Source: Pseudobutyrivibrio ruminis DSM 9787 (GTDB taxonomy: Bacteria; Bacillota; Clostridia; Lachnospirales; Lachnospiraceae). Taken from it: a stretch of DNA of 64,000 bases. The first letter of the stretch is position 1. The number at the start of each line of letters is the position of its first letter. Under the pieces are notes generated by a model. That model was not told the origin of the DNA, did no database searches, and saw only the letters and a list, made by a program, of their open reading frames with translations. Position numbers and translations under genes: made by a program. The stretch lies in contig NZ_OBMR01000014.1 of NCBI RefSeq assembly GCF_900218035.1, positions 1 through 64,000 on the forward strand, given 5' to 3'. Shown in pieces: positions 25,099 to 34,109 of the stretch.

Positions 25099-25947
25099 CT
25101 ATCCTTTCATCAAGTCTTCATTCCAATCCTTGTGCTTCGATACAATACTTCTAATGGTGTTAAATCTATCTCTGCAGCTTTGCCCTGCTTTATCGTTATC
25201 AACTGCCAATACGCATTTTCTTCCATACTTATCTATTAGTTTTTCTATGGTTTTATAATTTGCGACACCACCGATTGATACATAGAGAGCATTCTCTGCA
25301 TCCATATTCCTAATAACCGCCAAGCTAATTGCATCGATTGCAGATTCACATATATATACTGTTCCAATCTCATTACCTGTCATAAAACTCCAGTATTCGT
25401 CTAACGCTTTTCTTCCATTACCGTGAAAGCTCTTTCCAAAAGACAAAGTTCCATGAATTTCGTAATAAGACTGCGTATCATTAACAAAAACACAATTGCA
25501 AAATCTTTTATCTCCTTGGGGAATACAGGATTGGTATATTAGCTCCTTCTTCATTAACCTAGCTATTACGTCTCCTGGTATCCTGCGTGTGATACAAAGG
25601 TATGCCATTGTCTCTTTGAATGATTTAGCCTTAATTGGTAATTCGTAATGTGATACATAGTCGATTTCACTTTTTTTATAACTGGAGGCATCTGCGCCTA
25701 TTTGTGATTCCATTACGCTTTTAAATGTTTCTCCATAATATGTAGTCAAAAGATCAATCAGATTACCTGAACTACCTTTTCCTTGCATCGCAAAATCTAT
25801 ATATCTGCTGGAACCGCGCTTAAAACAAACTGATTTATTACTTCTTAGTCTTGCCCAGTTACCTTCTTTAACAGCATCTAGATTTTTCAATGCGAAGTCG
25901 TACAAGTCGATATTTACGACTTCCTGAATTTGTTCTTGTGTGTACAT
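25099..25947 (-). CDS. DUF3991/TOPRIM domain protein of mobile elements
   Basis: A 282-aa protein. Start chosen at 25947 (MYTQEQIQEVV) because GGAGGTG lies just upstream; the longer frame would read through the shared promoter repeat. Residues about 60-80 (GSSGNLIDLLTTYYG) match the DUF3991 zinc-finger-like region of such proteins, and the C-terminus has the TOPRIM parts VYICESAIDAISL (E of the acidic triad) and CVLAVDNDKAGQ (D-x-D). Related proteins accompany relaxases in Firmicute elements and may act in primer synthesis. It is the first gene of the transfer operon. Confidence 0.8.
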   Translation of the reverse strand: MYTQEQIQEVVNIDLYDFALKNLDAVKEGNWARLRSNKSVCFKRGSSRYIDFAMQGKGSSGNLIDLLTTYYGETFKSVMESQIGADASSYKKSEIDYVSHYELPIKAKSFKETMAYLCITRRIPGDVIARLMKKELIYQSCIPQGDKRFCNCVFVNDTQSYYEIHGTLSFGKSFHGNGRKALDEYWSFMTGNEIGTVYICESAIDAISLAVIRNMDAENALYVSIGGVANYKTIEKLIDKYGRKCVLAVDNDKAGQSCRDRFNTIRSIVSKHKDWNEDLMKG

Positions 25948-25966
25948 CTTCACCTCCGCTCTACCC

Positions 25967-26000
25967 ATAAAAAGGGACCAAAATCTGAGAAATGGTACAC
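25967..26000 (-). promoter_or_regulatory. Shared plasmid operator/promoter repeat, copy B (TOPRIM operon)
   Basis: Minus-strand copy: ACCATTT (25996-25990), CTCAGA, TTTTGGT (25983-25977), then CCCTTTTTAT toward the gene. It ends about 20 bases before the TOPRIM ATG. It faces copy C across the divergent region. Confidence 0.75.
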
Positions 26001-26018
26001 TTAAATAAAAAATTTTTT

Positions 26019-26029
26019 CCGTACGATAT
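26019..26029 (+). promoter_or_regulatory. CGTACG dyad site upstream of the RHH/zinc gene
   Basis: CCGTACGATAT, with the same core and flank as the five sites at 40007-40134 and 41262. It lies 73 bases before the ATG of the 159-aa gene, so that gene and the sigma-like gene may share a regulator. Confidence 0.6.
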
Positions 26030-26101
26030 TTGTGCAATTTGCGAATTGCTTATTTTTCGGGCTTTTGCAATAATCAAATTAAATTTAGAAAGGCGATTTT
26101 T

Positions 26102-26581
26102 ATGGCTGCAAAAAAAGAAACTTCTACTGGAACTTATGATCCAAATACAGAAGTCGTTAGAAAAAAATATGATTCAGAAAATGTAAATCGAAGAGAATAC
26201 ACTCAGGGTAAAGGTACTTATGATCCAGAATACTACCAACGCCACAAGGAATATTTCTCTTCCATGCATGAGCGCTATTATAAAGAAACATATAAGCGAG
26301 TTCCTTTTGATGTTCCTAGAGACTGGTATAACACTCTTACTGATGTTATTGATTCATTAGATGAGAAAAGCTCAGTAAATGGTTTTATTAAGAATGCTGT
26401 AGAATTCTATGTTGCTAATGAGCTAAGCGATAAGCGTTTTGAAGAATACCATATAAAGAAAGCTCTGATTAAAGCTGATGGTCTTGTTTGTTCTAAATGT
26501 AATAAAGAAGTTGAAAGTATAGATAAGCTCTCCTTAAACAAGGATGGCACTGCTCTATTATGTTCTGATTGTCTTAAATAG
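26102..26581 (+). CDS. Ribbon-helix-helix-like regulator with C-terminal zinc ribbon
   Basis: A 159-aa protein starting at 26102 (AAKKETSTGTYDPN) after a GAAAGGCG site. Residues about 60-110 (KRVPFDVPRDWYNTLTDVID then SVNGFIKNAVEFYV) fit a ribbon-helix-helix DNA-binding domain. The C-terminus has two C-x2-C knuckles (CSKCNKEV ... CSDC), a likely zinc site. It stands alone with its own terminator. Candidate DNA targets are the CGTACG dyad in front of it and the CCATTA repeats behind it. Confidence 0.6.
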   Translation: MAAKKETSTGTYDPNTEVVRKKYDSENVNRREYTQGKGTYDPEYYQRHKEYFSSMHERYYKETYKRVPFDVPRDWYNTLTDVIDSLDEKSSVNGFIKNAVEFYVANELSDKRFEEYHIKKALIKADGLVCSKCNKEVESIDKLSLNKDGTALLCSDCLK

Positions 26582-26615
26582 GCTCTTGGTTCCTTTGAAA
26601 CCAGGAGCTTTTTTC
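26582..26615 (+). terminator. Intrinsic terminator of the RHH/zinc gene
   Basis: GCTCTTGGTT (26582-26591) pairs with AACCAGGAGC (26599-26608), one wobble pair, then six T residues. It starts at the first base after the stop codon. Confidence 0.9.
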
Positions 26616-26850
26616 CATTATTCTAATTAACGTTACGTTATTCCACTTTATTGGAAAATTCCTATTTTTATTTGATCTTTATTTTTTCCATTAATCCCAT
26701 TAACGCTCCATTAATCACAACTAATGGAAAATTTTGCGCCTTGGTGTACCATTTCTCAGATTTTGGTCCCTTTTATATATGGCTATCCCGACTATAAATG
26801 AGGTCCGTTTGTTTTTTGCAAGCATAGGAAAATGTCCCATTTTTCCATTA
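26613..26850. repeat. CCATTA repeat cluster
   Basis: The sequence TTCCATTA or CCATTAA(T) recurs at 26613, 26686, 26697, 26708 and 26843, with an inverted copy TAATGGAA at 26722. Such short spaced repeats near a transfer origin can be binding sites for relaxosome or regulatory proteins. AT-rich context makes some copies possible by chance. Confidence 0.4.
26743..26775 (+). promoter_or_regulatory. Shared plasmid operator/promoter repeat, copy C (relaxase operon)
   Basis: ACCATTT (26748-26754), CTCAGA, TTTTGGT (26761-26767), then CCCTTTTATAT. It is 175 bases before the relaxosome gene, with the candidate oriT between, so the transcript would run through oriT. Confidence 0.75.
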
Positions 26851-26925
26851 AAACTTCGTTTTAATAACATGTTGGGCAAGCCCAAACCCTTGATATTGTA
26901 GATATCAAAGGCTGCGCACTATTAA
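26840..26925. other. Candidate origin of transfer (oriT)
   Basis: Directly upstream of the relaxosome and relaxase genes lie three inverted repeats in a row: ATTAAAAC-TTC-GTTTTAAT (26847-26865), TTGGGC-AA-GCCCAA (26872-26885) and CCTTGATAT with ATATCAAAGG (26888-26911). Next to the last is GCGCAC (26914-26919); its complement GTGCGC, within TAGTGCGCAG, resembles nick regions of MOB-P/Q oriTs such as the RSF1010 type. Position and layout fit an oriT; the exact nick cannot be read. Confidence 0.5.
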
Positions 26926-26950
26926 TTATTGTGGAAAGGTAAACTAAAAC

Positions 26951-27550
26951 ATGAGTAATTACAATTTATACATAACACTATCACAAAAAGAAAAACTACT
27001 TCTACAATCTGAAGCTAAGAAAAGGGATATGAGTTTAACTTGTTTTGTAAAATCATTATTGCCTTTGAAAGAATCAGATGTTGCCCCTCCTGCTCTTTAT
27101 ATTCCTGCTGATAAAATTGATTATAAAATCGGATCTAGAAAGAAATGTGTAAAAGCATATTTTACTGATACTGAGATGAAAGCTATTGAATACATGGCTG
27201 GCAAGGAACCATTATCGCGATTCGTTGCAAGGAGAGCTCTACAAGGGGAAAATGTATTGGATATAAAAATAGAGGACGACGATTACTACTTCGTTTACTC
27301 GGTGATAGAACCTATTTATACCTCTATTTATATGTATTTACATAATCTAAAGGGTATAAAGGAAATTGACCCAGTTACCATAGAAAACTTTATATGTGAA
27401 CTTGAGAAGTCAAATACGTTTCTTGTTAATCTAACTGAGTATTTCAAAAATAATAGACGTAGTCTTAGAAAAACAAGGCTTAGGGAATTACGCAAGCTAT
27501 CAAATTTTCTAATCAAGGATTATGAACTTTATACTGTGGAGGACCAGTAA
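26951..27550 (+). CDS. Relaxosome accessory protein (MobC/NikA-like)
   Basis: A 199-aa protein with two ribbon-helix-helix-like segments: LYITLSQKEKLLLQSEAKKRDMSLTCFVKSLL split over residues 6-38, and VKAYFTDTEMKAIEYMAG then LSRFVARRAL at about 65-97. The C-terminal half is helical and basic. Its stop overlaps the relaxase start by 1 base. The pair order small RHH protein then relaxase is standard; the protein would bind oriT and position the relaxase. GGAAAGGTAAAC precedes the ATG. Confidence 0.72.
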   Translation: MSNYNLYITLSQKEKLLLQSEAKKRDMSLTCFVKSLLPLKESDVAPPALYIPADKIDYKIGSRKKCVKAYFTDTEMKAIEYMAGKEPLSRFVARRALQGENVLDIKIEDDDYYFVYSVIEPIYTSIYMYLHNLKGIKEIDPVTIENFICELEKSNTFLVNLTEYFKNNRRSLRKTRLRELRKLSNFLIKDYELYTVEDQ

Positions 27551-29841
27551 TGACAGCAATTTGTAAAACAATTGCTGTTCATGGCGAGCATTTATCAAGT
27601 CTTTTAGATTATGGAGCAGATATTGAAAAGACTTCTCTTCTTGGTAATGATGCGCTTTCCAATCTTTTTGATTATGCAAAAAATGAAAGTAAAACTTCTT
27701 TTGTTGATCCGCTTAATGATGAAAAGTCTATATTAGTAACTGGAGTAAAATGTTCTCCTGAAACAGCAAATAAAGAGTTTAAAGATACACGTGATCTTTA
27801 TCCCGATTCAAAACGCGGACTTGGAAATAAACAATCTCGTGTTATTGCTATTCATCTAATCCAATCTTTTAAAGAAACCAATATATCTCCAATTATTGCA
27901 CATAAGATTGGAATAGAACTACTTGAAAGAAATGGCTACATGGGCGTTGTGGATACCCATATGAATAAAACTCATATACATAATCATATAATCATTAACT
28001 CCTATATTCCTGGAGGAGACAAAAAAATTATCCTTGAGAAGAAATTCTTGATGAACATTAGAAAGTTCTCTGATGACTTACAAAAGGAGTATGGTATCCC
28101 GATTGATTTTGAGTCTCCAACAAAGCAATTAGAAAAATCAAAAGATTCCCTCCAATATGGAGAATGGGCTGCACAACGTAAAAACAAATCATGGAAAGCT
28201 GATTTGTATGAATCCATGCTTATATGCTCTGCTTCTTCCTCTAGCAAAGAGGAATACATAAAGCTCTTAAAGCGATTTGGATATACCTTAGCTAAACAAC
28301 AACGCAATGGTGATTTAGTATGGTTTAACTTGGATAAAACCAAAAAAATAAAGGAATCAACCTTGTATAGAGAATTTACTGATTCAACTTTAAGGCAGTT
28401 TAATCATTCTTCTATTCATTTTGATTATCTTGAGACACGATATTCCTGGGATGGACGAGAATTGAATAATATAGAGAATACTCTTAGAGAAACCTATAAC
28501 ATTATCTGCGCAGTTGCAAACTATATATCTAATTCTCATTCAATAGCACAACTTAAATCTTATAATTTGGAATATAAGAAGTCCGAACTAACATGGGCCT
28601 CAAACATTAAAGGCTTATATTCTGTAGATACGATTAAAGAATTAGATGAAAAACTTAATTCTGTTGGAACTTCAATATCCATTATAAAGAAACAGATTAA
28701 GGATATAGAATCCATCAAAGACTATTACCACACAATCGCAGAATACTCTTCTTCTGCCAAACTATTAAAACAGTCTTTCATAAATCAAGGTGGTCAATCG
28801 AATTTGCTCAATGAATTGTACTTGCCGCATATAAGTGCTTTAGAGGCTTCTGAAAATAATGCAACTATAGCTCCATTATCCTCAACTCAAAAACGCGACC
28901 TACATATTCTAATGGCGACACATCCTGATTATAGGATTGTTAATGCTCAGCTAGGCTATAGGAACCTTTCTACTGTAGACTACTTTAATATTGTAAAATA
29001 TTTCAAATATGGTGGTGAGCTACCAGGCATCCTGTGCAACAGGAATTCATTTAACCATGACATGGCTTATAAAAATCAATATGATTTTTTATCTAAGAAA
29101 TTTCCGTTCGCAGCTAACCCTAGACAAATAGGTGATTGTAAGAAGCTACTTGTTGATGCAGGGTATGATATTACAAAGATTAATCTTAAATCACTTACAT
29201 TAGCAGATGTAATCAATATTCAAAACTGCTTAGGTCCAGCTCCAACATTGGAAGATACTAAAGACATTACTTCCCCTAGTGTCAATGATATAAATAGATG
29301 TGTTGATATCTGTAAACAAAAAGGTATTGTCCCACCTATGCATCCAAAAGATATGTCCTCTAAACAATGTAATATCTTTTATAGTTGGGCATGCTCACAA
29401 GGTAAGGATCCTAGAATTATTGAGTTGCAATCTAAACATATTAATGATGACAAAGCCTTTTCAAAATCGATTGTGAATCTAAAACCTGAATTACAAACTG
29501 CTATCAGATCATATAGGAATGCTGTTATTAAACTTCATAAAATTGGTCTATCGCCAGATGATATTGATGTATATATCAATCAATTTGAAAATATTGATGA
29601 ACATTTAAATTCTTTAAAGCTTAATCAAACTACTCTAAATAAACAATATAAAGATCTAATTCATCTGAAACAAATTTTATATTTTTCTCATGATTTAAAT
29701 TATGTTTATGGTTCACCTAATCTTAGAGAAGAATTTTATGAGTTTAAAAGACGTGATTTATCTCTTGATAATGATCGATTGCAATTTCAAAAAGACAACT
29801 TCAAAAAGAATAAAGATAAAGATTTGGATTTCACATTTTGA
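27550..29841 (+). CDS. MOB-P relaxase (Tn1549-like mobilisation nuclease)
   Basis: A 763-aa relaxase. The N-terminus has the likely catalytic tyrosine in LLDYGADIEKTS (Y18), followed by LVTGVKCSPETANKEF, a block typical of Tn1549-type relaxases. The metal-binding histidine motif is THIHNHIIINSY at about residue 140. It nicks oriT, stays linked to the 5' end and is exported with the strand. The C-terminal 500 residues are helical with a repeated ~70-residue pattern (LVDAGYDITKINLKSLTLADVI and similar). A terminator follows directly. Confidence 0.9.
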   Translation: MTAICKTIAVHGEHLSSLLDYGADIEKTSLLGNDALSNLFDYAKNESKTSFVDPLNDEKSILVTGVKCSPETANKEFKDTRDLYPDSKRGLGNKQSRVIAIHLIQSFKETNISPIIAHKIGIELLERNGYMGVVDTHMNKTHIHNHIIINSYIPGGDKKIILEKKFLMNIRKFSDDLQKEYGIPIDFESPTKQLEKSKDSLQYGEWAAQRKNKSWKADLYESMLICSASSSSKEEYIKLLKRFGYTLAKQQRNGDLVWFNLDKTKKIKESTLYREFTDSTLRQFNHSSIHFDYLETRYSWDGRELNNIENTLRETYNIICAVANYISNSHSIAQLKSYNLEYKKSELTWASNIKGLYSVDTIKELDEKLNSVGTSISIIKKQIKDIESIKDYYHTIAEYSSSAKLLKQSFINQGGQSNLLNELYLPHISALEASENNATIAPLSSTQKRDLHILMATHPDYRIVNAQLGYRNLSTVDYFNIVKYFKYGGELPGILCNRNSFNHDMAYKNQYDFLSKKFPFAANPRQIGDCKKLLVDAGYDITKINLKSLTLADVINIQNCLGPAPTLEDTKDITSPSVNDINRCVDICKQKGIVPPMHPKDMSSKQCNIFYSWACSQGKDPRIIELQSKHINDDKAFSKSIVNLKPELQTAIRSYRNAVIKLHKIGLSPDDIDVYINQFENIDEHLNSLKLNQTTLNKQYKDLIHLKQILYFSHDLNYVYGSPNLREEFYEFKRRDLSLDNDRLQFQKDNFKKNKDKDLDFTF

Positions 29842-29850
29842 TTTTCTATT

Positions 29851-29885
29851 GGCCAGGGATTAATATCTCCTGGCTTTATTTTTTA
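29851..29885 (+). terminator. Intrinsic terminator of the relaxase operon
   Basis: GCCAGG (29852-29857) pairs with CCTGGC (29869-29874), followed by TTTATTTTTT. It begins ten bases after the relaxase stop. Confidence 0.85.
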
Positions 29886-30566
29886 ACATAAAACTAGTAA
29901 AATATTAGCATAAAGTTAAATTATTTCTTTCAAAATTATCCTAAATTAGTTTTGAAGCCTTAAAATTCTATAAACGGGTTGCGCAGAGTTGTTTTTATGG
30001 CCTGTAAGCTTCATATTTGCCCCTAGGAGAGTTTCTACATATTTTTACGAACATCTATAAGGTTTTGATTTAAAATAGCTTAAATCGCGTTTTTCGTAAA
30101 TTATTTATGTTTTTTATATAATTTATGAATATTATATAACTTGTCTTTGTTATATTTCTTTTACAATTCCTCTTTATTTTATTATTTATATGTATTATAT
30201 TGTTTACGTTGATTATATTTATTGTATTATTTATCATGCTTATATTATCTATCTTATTAATATTTATATTCTTTTATTTATTATTTTTATATTTTATATG
30301 TATTATATTATATATATATTATTGATTATTTATCTTATTTAGATTATTATTATAATAATTAATTTTATGATGTTTAATATAATTATGATTATTTACATAT
30401 ATAATATGTTTTATCATTTCTATATATAAATGATTATTTATATTGTTTACATTTGTTGGGAAAATAATATAAATAAGAAAATCAATAAAATAATGATAAT
30501 TTGTAAAATAATTCTTTCTTATATAAATAGGATGGTTTATAATGATTACAGAAACGGAGAAGAAAA
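29886..30566. other. Very AT-rich spacer before parA, possible centromere or unwinding region
   Basis: About 680 bases without a credible gene. From about 30080 to 30540 the sequence is almost entirely A and T (runs such as TTATATATATATTATTG), and frames there are low-complexity. It ends 25 bases before parA with GGAGAAG as ribosome site. AT-rich spacers next to parA and rep commonly hold partition sites or DNA-unwinding elements; no clear repeat array is visible here beyond the 26-base match with 5322-5347. Confidence 0.5.
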
Positions 30567-31361
30567 ATGAAAGTAATTTGTATGACAACATCAAAGGGTG
30601 GAGCTGCAAAAACAACAAATACTGTAGAGACGGCTGCTGCTCTAAAGATACTTGGAAAGAAAGTTTTGGTAATTGATATTGACCAAACAACTGGATTAAC
30701 AAAATACGTAGGTGCTTACTACGAGCCAGATGAACGTGAAAGTCTTGGAATAAAGACGATTTACGATATTTTAACAGGTGATTGTTCAGTTGATGAAGCT
30801 ATTTTAGACGTAGAATGCTTTGATTTGATTTCAGGCGATGAAAGACTTGCTAATCCTCAAATAACATTCAACAAAGAAGATGACCAATATTTATTAAAAG
30901 ACATCTGTGAAATGCTTGAAGAAAACGGATATGACTACATTTTCATCGACCATGGCCCTCAAAAGGACCTTCTCCAGAAAATGTCATATATCGCATCAGA
31001 TTATTTCTTTATCACAACATTAATGGCCGAAAATGACAGACAACAAGCAAAAAATGCTGTAGCAGAAATATCTCAGTTACAAAAATCTAGAAATAAATTA
31101 GTTACTGGTGATGTTTATGGATTCATAGTAAGCCGTGTTAAGAAAGTTTCACTTTCAGATCTTGCAATTAGTGATATGGAAAATGAAGCCGCTATTTACA
31201 AGGAAAACAGGTCAGTTGAACCACGAATCTTCACAATACCAGATGCAATAGCAATTGCAGAAGCACAAACCTTTAAAGTTCCAAATACAATGGCTCATAA
31301 AAGCTCAAATGTATCAAGAGCATATTATGATTTGGCAGATTATATTTTAGAGATTAACTAA
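30567..31361 (+). CDS. parA: ParA/Soj family partition ATPase
   Basis: A 264-aa ParA with the deviant Walker A KGGAAKTTNTVETAA at residues 11-25, Walker A-prime VIDIDQTTGLT (39-49) and FIDHGPQKD (about 125). It segregates plasmids by ATP-dependent DNA binding. It is 13 bases before the partner gene and lies upstream of the iterons and rep, a standard maintenance order. The small size (no N-terminal HTH) fits type Ib or chromosomal-like ParA. Confidence 0.92.
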   Translation: MKVICMTTSKGGAAKTTNTVETAAALKILGKKVLVIDIDQTTGLTKYVGAYYEPDERESLGIKTIYDILTGDCSVDEAILDVECFDLISGDERLANPQITFNKEDDQYLLKDICEMLEENGYDYIFIDHGPQKDLLQKMSYIASDYFFITTLMAENDRQQAKNAVAEISQLQKSRNKLVTGDVYGFIVSRVKKVSLSDLAISDMENEAAIYKENRSVEPRIFTIPDAIAIAEAQTFKVPNTMAHKSSNVSRAYYDLADYILEIN

Positions 31362-31374
31362 GGAGGATTAATAC

Positions 31375-31962
31375 GTGAGTAAAGCAGATTTATTATTAAA
31401 AGCACAAAATTCAAAAAGAACTTTACCAAAAAGAGACGCTTTGCCTCCTACTAAAACTGTGTTGAGTGATGAATCAACTATAATAGAAAAACCTACAATA
31501 CAAGAGGAAAAGCCAGCTCCAGAAGCTAAACCAGAGAAAAAAGAACCTAGTGTAAAATCAGAACAACCCAAAAAAGAGACTACAAAGAAAAAAAATACAA
31601 GTGAATCGAAACCAGAAAAGAAAGTTAGCAAAAACGAAGGAACTATAAATATTACTGTAAAATATTTTGAAGCTCTTGATCAAGAATTCTTTAATGCCCA
31701 AGCTACACTTAAAGGAAAAGCAAAATGGCAATATCTGCAAATACTGGTAGAAAAAGACATGAAAGAAAAGATTGACAGAACAGATGACCTTCATAAAGAA
31801 ATAAAATTTATGGAATCATCAAAACCAGGAAATTTACCAGTTACTGAAGAAACAAAGCAGAATCTTATAAAACAAGCTGCAATGCACTCATTTAGTGGAG
31901 TAGCTCCTTATGTTGCTTACCTAGTTAGAAAAGAACGTTTAGCAACTCCAGGCTGGAATTAA
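31375..31962 (+). CDS. Probable ParA partner (ParB/centromere-binding role), GTG start
   Basis: A 195-aa protein starting with GTG at 31375 after AAGGAGGATT. Residues 1-90 are low-complexity, rich in K, P and E; residues 95-195 form a compact helical domain (NITVKYFEALDQEF...). It has no classical ParB motif. The place directly after parA, and a basic N-terminus able to touch DNA or stimulate ParA, suggest a partition adaptor. That role is inferred. Confidence 0.55.
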   Translation: MSKADLLLKAQNSKRTLPKRDALPPTKTVLSDESTIIEKPTIQEEKPAPEAKPEKKEPSVKSEQPKKETTKKKNTSESKPEKKVSKNEGTINITVKYFEALDQEFFNAQATLKGKAKWQYLQILVEKDMKEKIDRTDDLHKEIKFMESSKPGNLPVTEETKQNLIKQAAMHSFSGVAPYVAYLVRKERLATPGWN

Positions 31963-31969
31963 AATCAAT

Positions 31970-32003
31970 GGATCTAGTTAAATTTAGACTAGGTCCTTTT
32001 TTT
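31970..32003 (+). terminator. Intrinsic terminator of the parA operon
   Basis: GGATCTAGT (31970-31978) pairs with ACTAGGTCC (31988-31996), one wobble pair, then seven T residues. Confidence 0.9.
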
Positions 32004-32107
32004 GTGCTCTGTCGGAAAGAGTATATAACAGTATAAAATACTGTATAGATAGTATAGCAAGACATAAAGAAAGCCTAATTTTATAAGGATTGCGAGGATT
32101 TTTGAAA

Positions 32108-32500
32108 GACAAATAAACGAGTGTAGTACGACAAATTGACGTTTACTTAAGACAACCCTACGTAAAGGAAAGACAGATAAACGAGATGGTGCGACAGATT
32201 GACGAGTGAATACGACAGATAAACATTTTGTCTAATTTAAATTCAAAAAACAACGTAAAATCAACGTTTCTGAGGTTCTAATTTGCAAATACGACAGATT
32301 GACGAGTAAAAAGACGAGACGTTAATTTGTCTAGAATATAAAATAAGGCGTAAAAAAACCGACAAATTAACGAGTTAAACAAAACCGTTGAAAATAAAGG
32401 ATTTTCCAAATGCATTTTTGATGAAAAATCAAGGTTTCAAGTGTAATAATCGCTTGATTAGACAAAAACAAAGAATGTCTATTTTTGACAAATTGACGAG
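32108..32500 (+). repeat. Iteron array of the replication origin
   Basis: At least eight copies of a 14-base repeat, consensus GACARATWRACGAG, occur at 32108, 32130 (12 bases), 32172, 32193, 32214 (partial), 32293, 32361 and 32487, with an inverted copy GACGTTAATTTGTC at 32318. They lie directly before a Rep_3-like initiator gene, so this is the vegetative origin, with the iterons as initiator binding sites. Spacing is irregular rather than a tight tandem array. Confidence 0.88.
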
Positions 32501-32524
32501 TTTAATAAATGAATATATATCTTC

Positions 32525-32590
32525 TTGCAAGATAAATACTGTTTATGTATAATGATTTAGACAAGACATTTATTTGTCGTGTCTAAAAAT
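32525..32590 (+). promoter_or_regulatory. rep promoter with dyad operator
   Basis: A near-consensus promoter TTGCAA (32525-32530), 17 bases, TATAAT (32548-32553). Overlapping the expected start is an inverted repeat TTTAGACA (32556-32563) and TGTCTAAA (32580-32587) with an inner GACA/TGTC pair that matches half of the iteron. This is the usual arrangement for initiator autorepression. Confidence 0.8.
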
Positions 32591-32610
32591 GCAAGGGAGA
32601 GATAATATTA

Positions 32611-34056
32611 ATGGCTATCATAAGACAAGATGAAAACGGAATATATCGAGACGTAAACCCTAAAACTAATAGGTTTTATGATGAAGATGAATATCCAATA
32701 GGCTCAAAATTAGGACAGGTAGATCATCAATATACTCATACAAACAAAGGCCGAATAATCGATAGAGATGATGATACCCCGGATGTAGTTGATAGTGAAA
32801 CTGGATTAGCTGTAGCATCAGAAGATGAGAATAAGATAAAGACTTTTATTAAAGAAGCAATTTCTATAGATAATCTTGTAGAAACTTTTGATGAGAATTC
32901 ACATGAAACATTATTAAAGCTGCTTGCATTACAGGATAATAAGCATCCGCTGAAAAAAGGTGGAGTTGGTATTGCATACAGAACCGATGCTCTTATTATG
33001 CACTGTAAAATGGAGTTCTCAGCTGAAGAAAACGTAGTATTTGATGCTATATTAGGTACAATTAGTACATTCCCAGAGAATAAGACATATAGAATTGAAC
33101 CAAGTAGTTTCATAAAGTTTTCAAAATATAAAGTGGAAAATACATTATATGATGTTTTTAGAAAAGGAACAGCTAAGCTAAAGGATAGACATTTAGTATT
33201 TGATGAACTGGGACCAGATGGACAGGATGATATTGTTGTTCCATGGTTTGACATTCTTCGATACCATAAGAAGGGTAAAAATAATGATGTAGCATATATT
33301 GAGTTTAAACCTTCTGACTTTTTCAAGGATTTAGCACTTTGCTCTGGAATAATACATGGAGCATTTGGCTCAATGGAAGTAACTACACAGCTGCAGGGTA
33401 AATATACAATAGCTCTTTATTGGTATCTTGAGAATATGAAAAATTACAAGGAGTATCCAACAGCTACACCTGGTGTGTTTGAGATATCAATTGAAGAATT
33501 AAAGCATCAATTCTCGATGCCGCAGTCTTATACGAAGACAGACATTGAGAGACGTGCTTTAAATCCAGCAAAAGCAAGTATTAATTCTATTGAATTATGC
33601 GATTTTACTTTTGACTTTGAGGCAAAAAAAGAATCTGGAAAATATGTAGGATTTATATTTAGAGTAACAAATAAGTCTTATATAGAAAGCACTGCGGTTG
33701 AATTGCTTGAAGATAACGAAGTAGAGGAAAGTGGTATTACAGAGCTTCGAATGCTTCTGTCACTATCAAAACTTGAATTTAGTGAGGAAGAAATACAGCG
33801 AATAGCAGCATGTGCTAAGAAATTCAATAGGGATTCAGCTTATATGATGCAGGTTGTCTCAGTTTTTAAGCAACGTATAGAAAACAAATCGCTTGAACCT
33901 GTTGATGATAAGATAGGGTATATGTGTAGAATGATTGAGAAGGGTGCAACTGCTAAGATTTCATCAAACGATAAAAAGAAAAAAAATAATTTCAATAACT
34001 TCTCTCAACGTGATTATGACATGGATGAGTTAGAAAAAAAATTAATAGGTCATTAA
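32611..34056 (+). CDS. rep: Rep_3-like plasmid replication initiator
   Basis: A 481-aa initiator. The central part has the winged-helix phrases of iteron-type initiators: SMEVTTQLQGKYTIALYWYLE (about residue 255), FEISIEELKHQFSMP and RALNPAKASINSI, then FDFEAKKESGKYVGFIFRV. It is longer than typical 250-350 aa Rep_3 proteins, with an acidic N-terminal 90 residues and a C-terminal tail ending in the basic stretch KKKKNNFNN. GGGAGAG precedes the ATG. Iterons and a dyad operator lie directly upstream. Confidence 0.85.
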   Translation: MAIIRQDENGIYRDVNPKTNRFYDEDEYPIGSKLGQVDHQYTHTNKGRIIDRDDDTPDVVDSETGLAVASEDENKIKTFIKEAISIDNLVETFDENSHETLLKLLALQDNKHPLKKGGVGIAYRTDALIMHCKMEFSAEENVVFDAILGTISTFPENKTYRIEPSSFIKFSKYKVENTLYDVFRKGTAKLKDRHLVFDELGPDGQDDIVVPWFDILRYHKKGKNNDVAYIEFKPSDFFKDLALCSGIIHGAFGSMEVTTQLQGKYTIALYWYLENMKNYKEYPTATPGVFEISIEELKHQFSMPQSYTKTDIERRALNPAKASINSIELCDFTFDFEAKKESGKYVGFIFRVTNKSYIESTAVELLEDNEVEESGITELRMLLSLSKLEFSEEEIQRIAACAKKFNRDSAYMMQVVSVFKQRIENKSLEPVDDKIGYMCRMIEKGATAKISSNDKKKKNNFNNFSQRDYDMDELEKKLIGH

Positions 34057-34073
34057 AACAATGATTTTACAAG

Positions 34074-34104
34074 GCTTCAGCAAATTTTGCTGGAGCTTTT
34101 TTTA
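34074..34104 (+). terminator. Intrinsic terminator after rep
   Basis: GCTTCAGCAAA pairs with TTTTGCTGGAGC, followed by a run of seven T residues. It isolates rep from the SSB operon. Confidence 0.88.
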
Positions 34105-34109
34105 TTGCA

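Noticed and set aside
26613-26850. CCATTA repeats as a CRISPR-like array
   Set aside because: Repeats are only 6-8 bases and spacing is irregular; no spacers or cas genes are present.
30319-30702. A 127-codon minus-strand frame rich in N, I, Y and H
   Set aside because: It lies in nearly pure A/T sequence, has low-complexity composition, no ribosome site and overlaps the parA start on the other strand.
32108-32500. Iterons as a CRISPR array
   Set aside because: Repeats are 14 bases with variable spacing and lie before a Rep gene, the standard origin layout.
32736-33326. A 196-codon minus-strand frame inside rep
   Set aside because: The plus-strand Rep frame has clear initiator motifs, a promoter and ribosome site; this frame has none.
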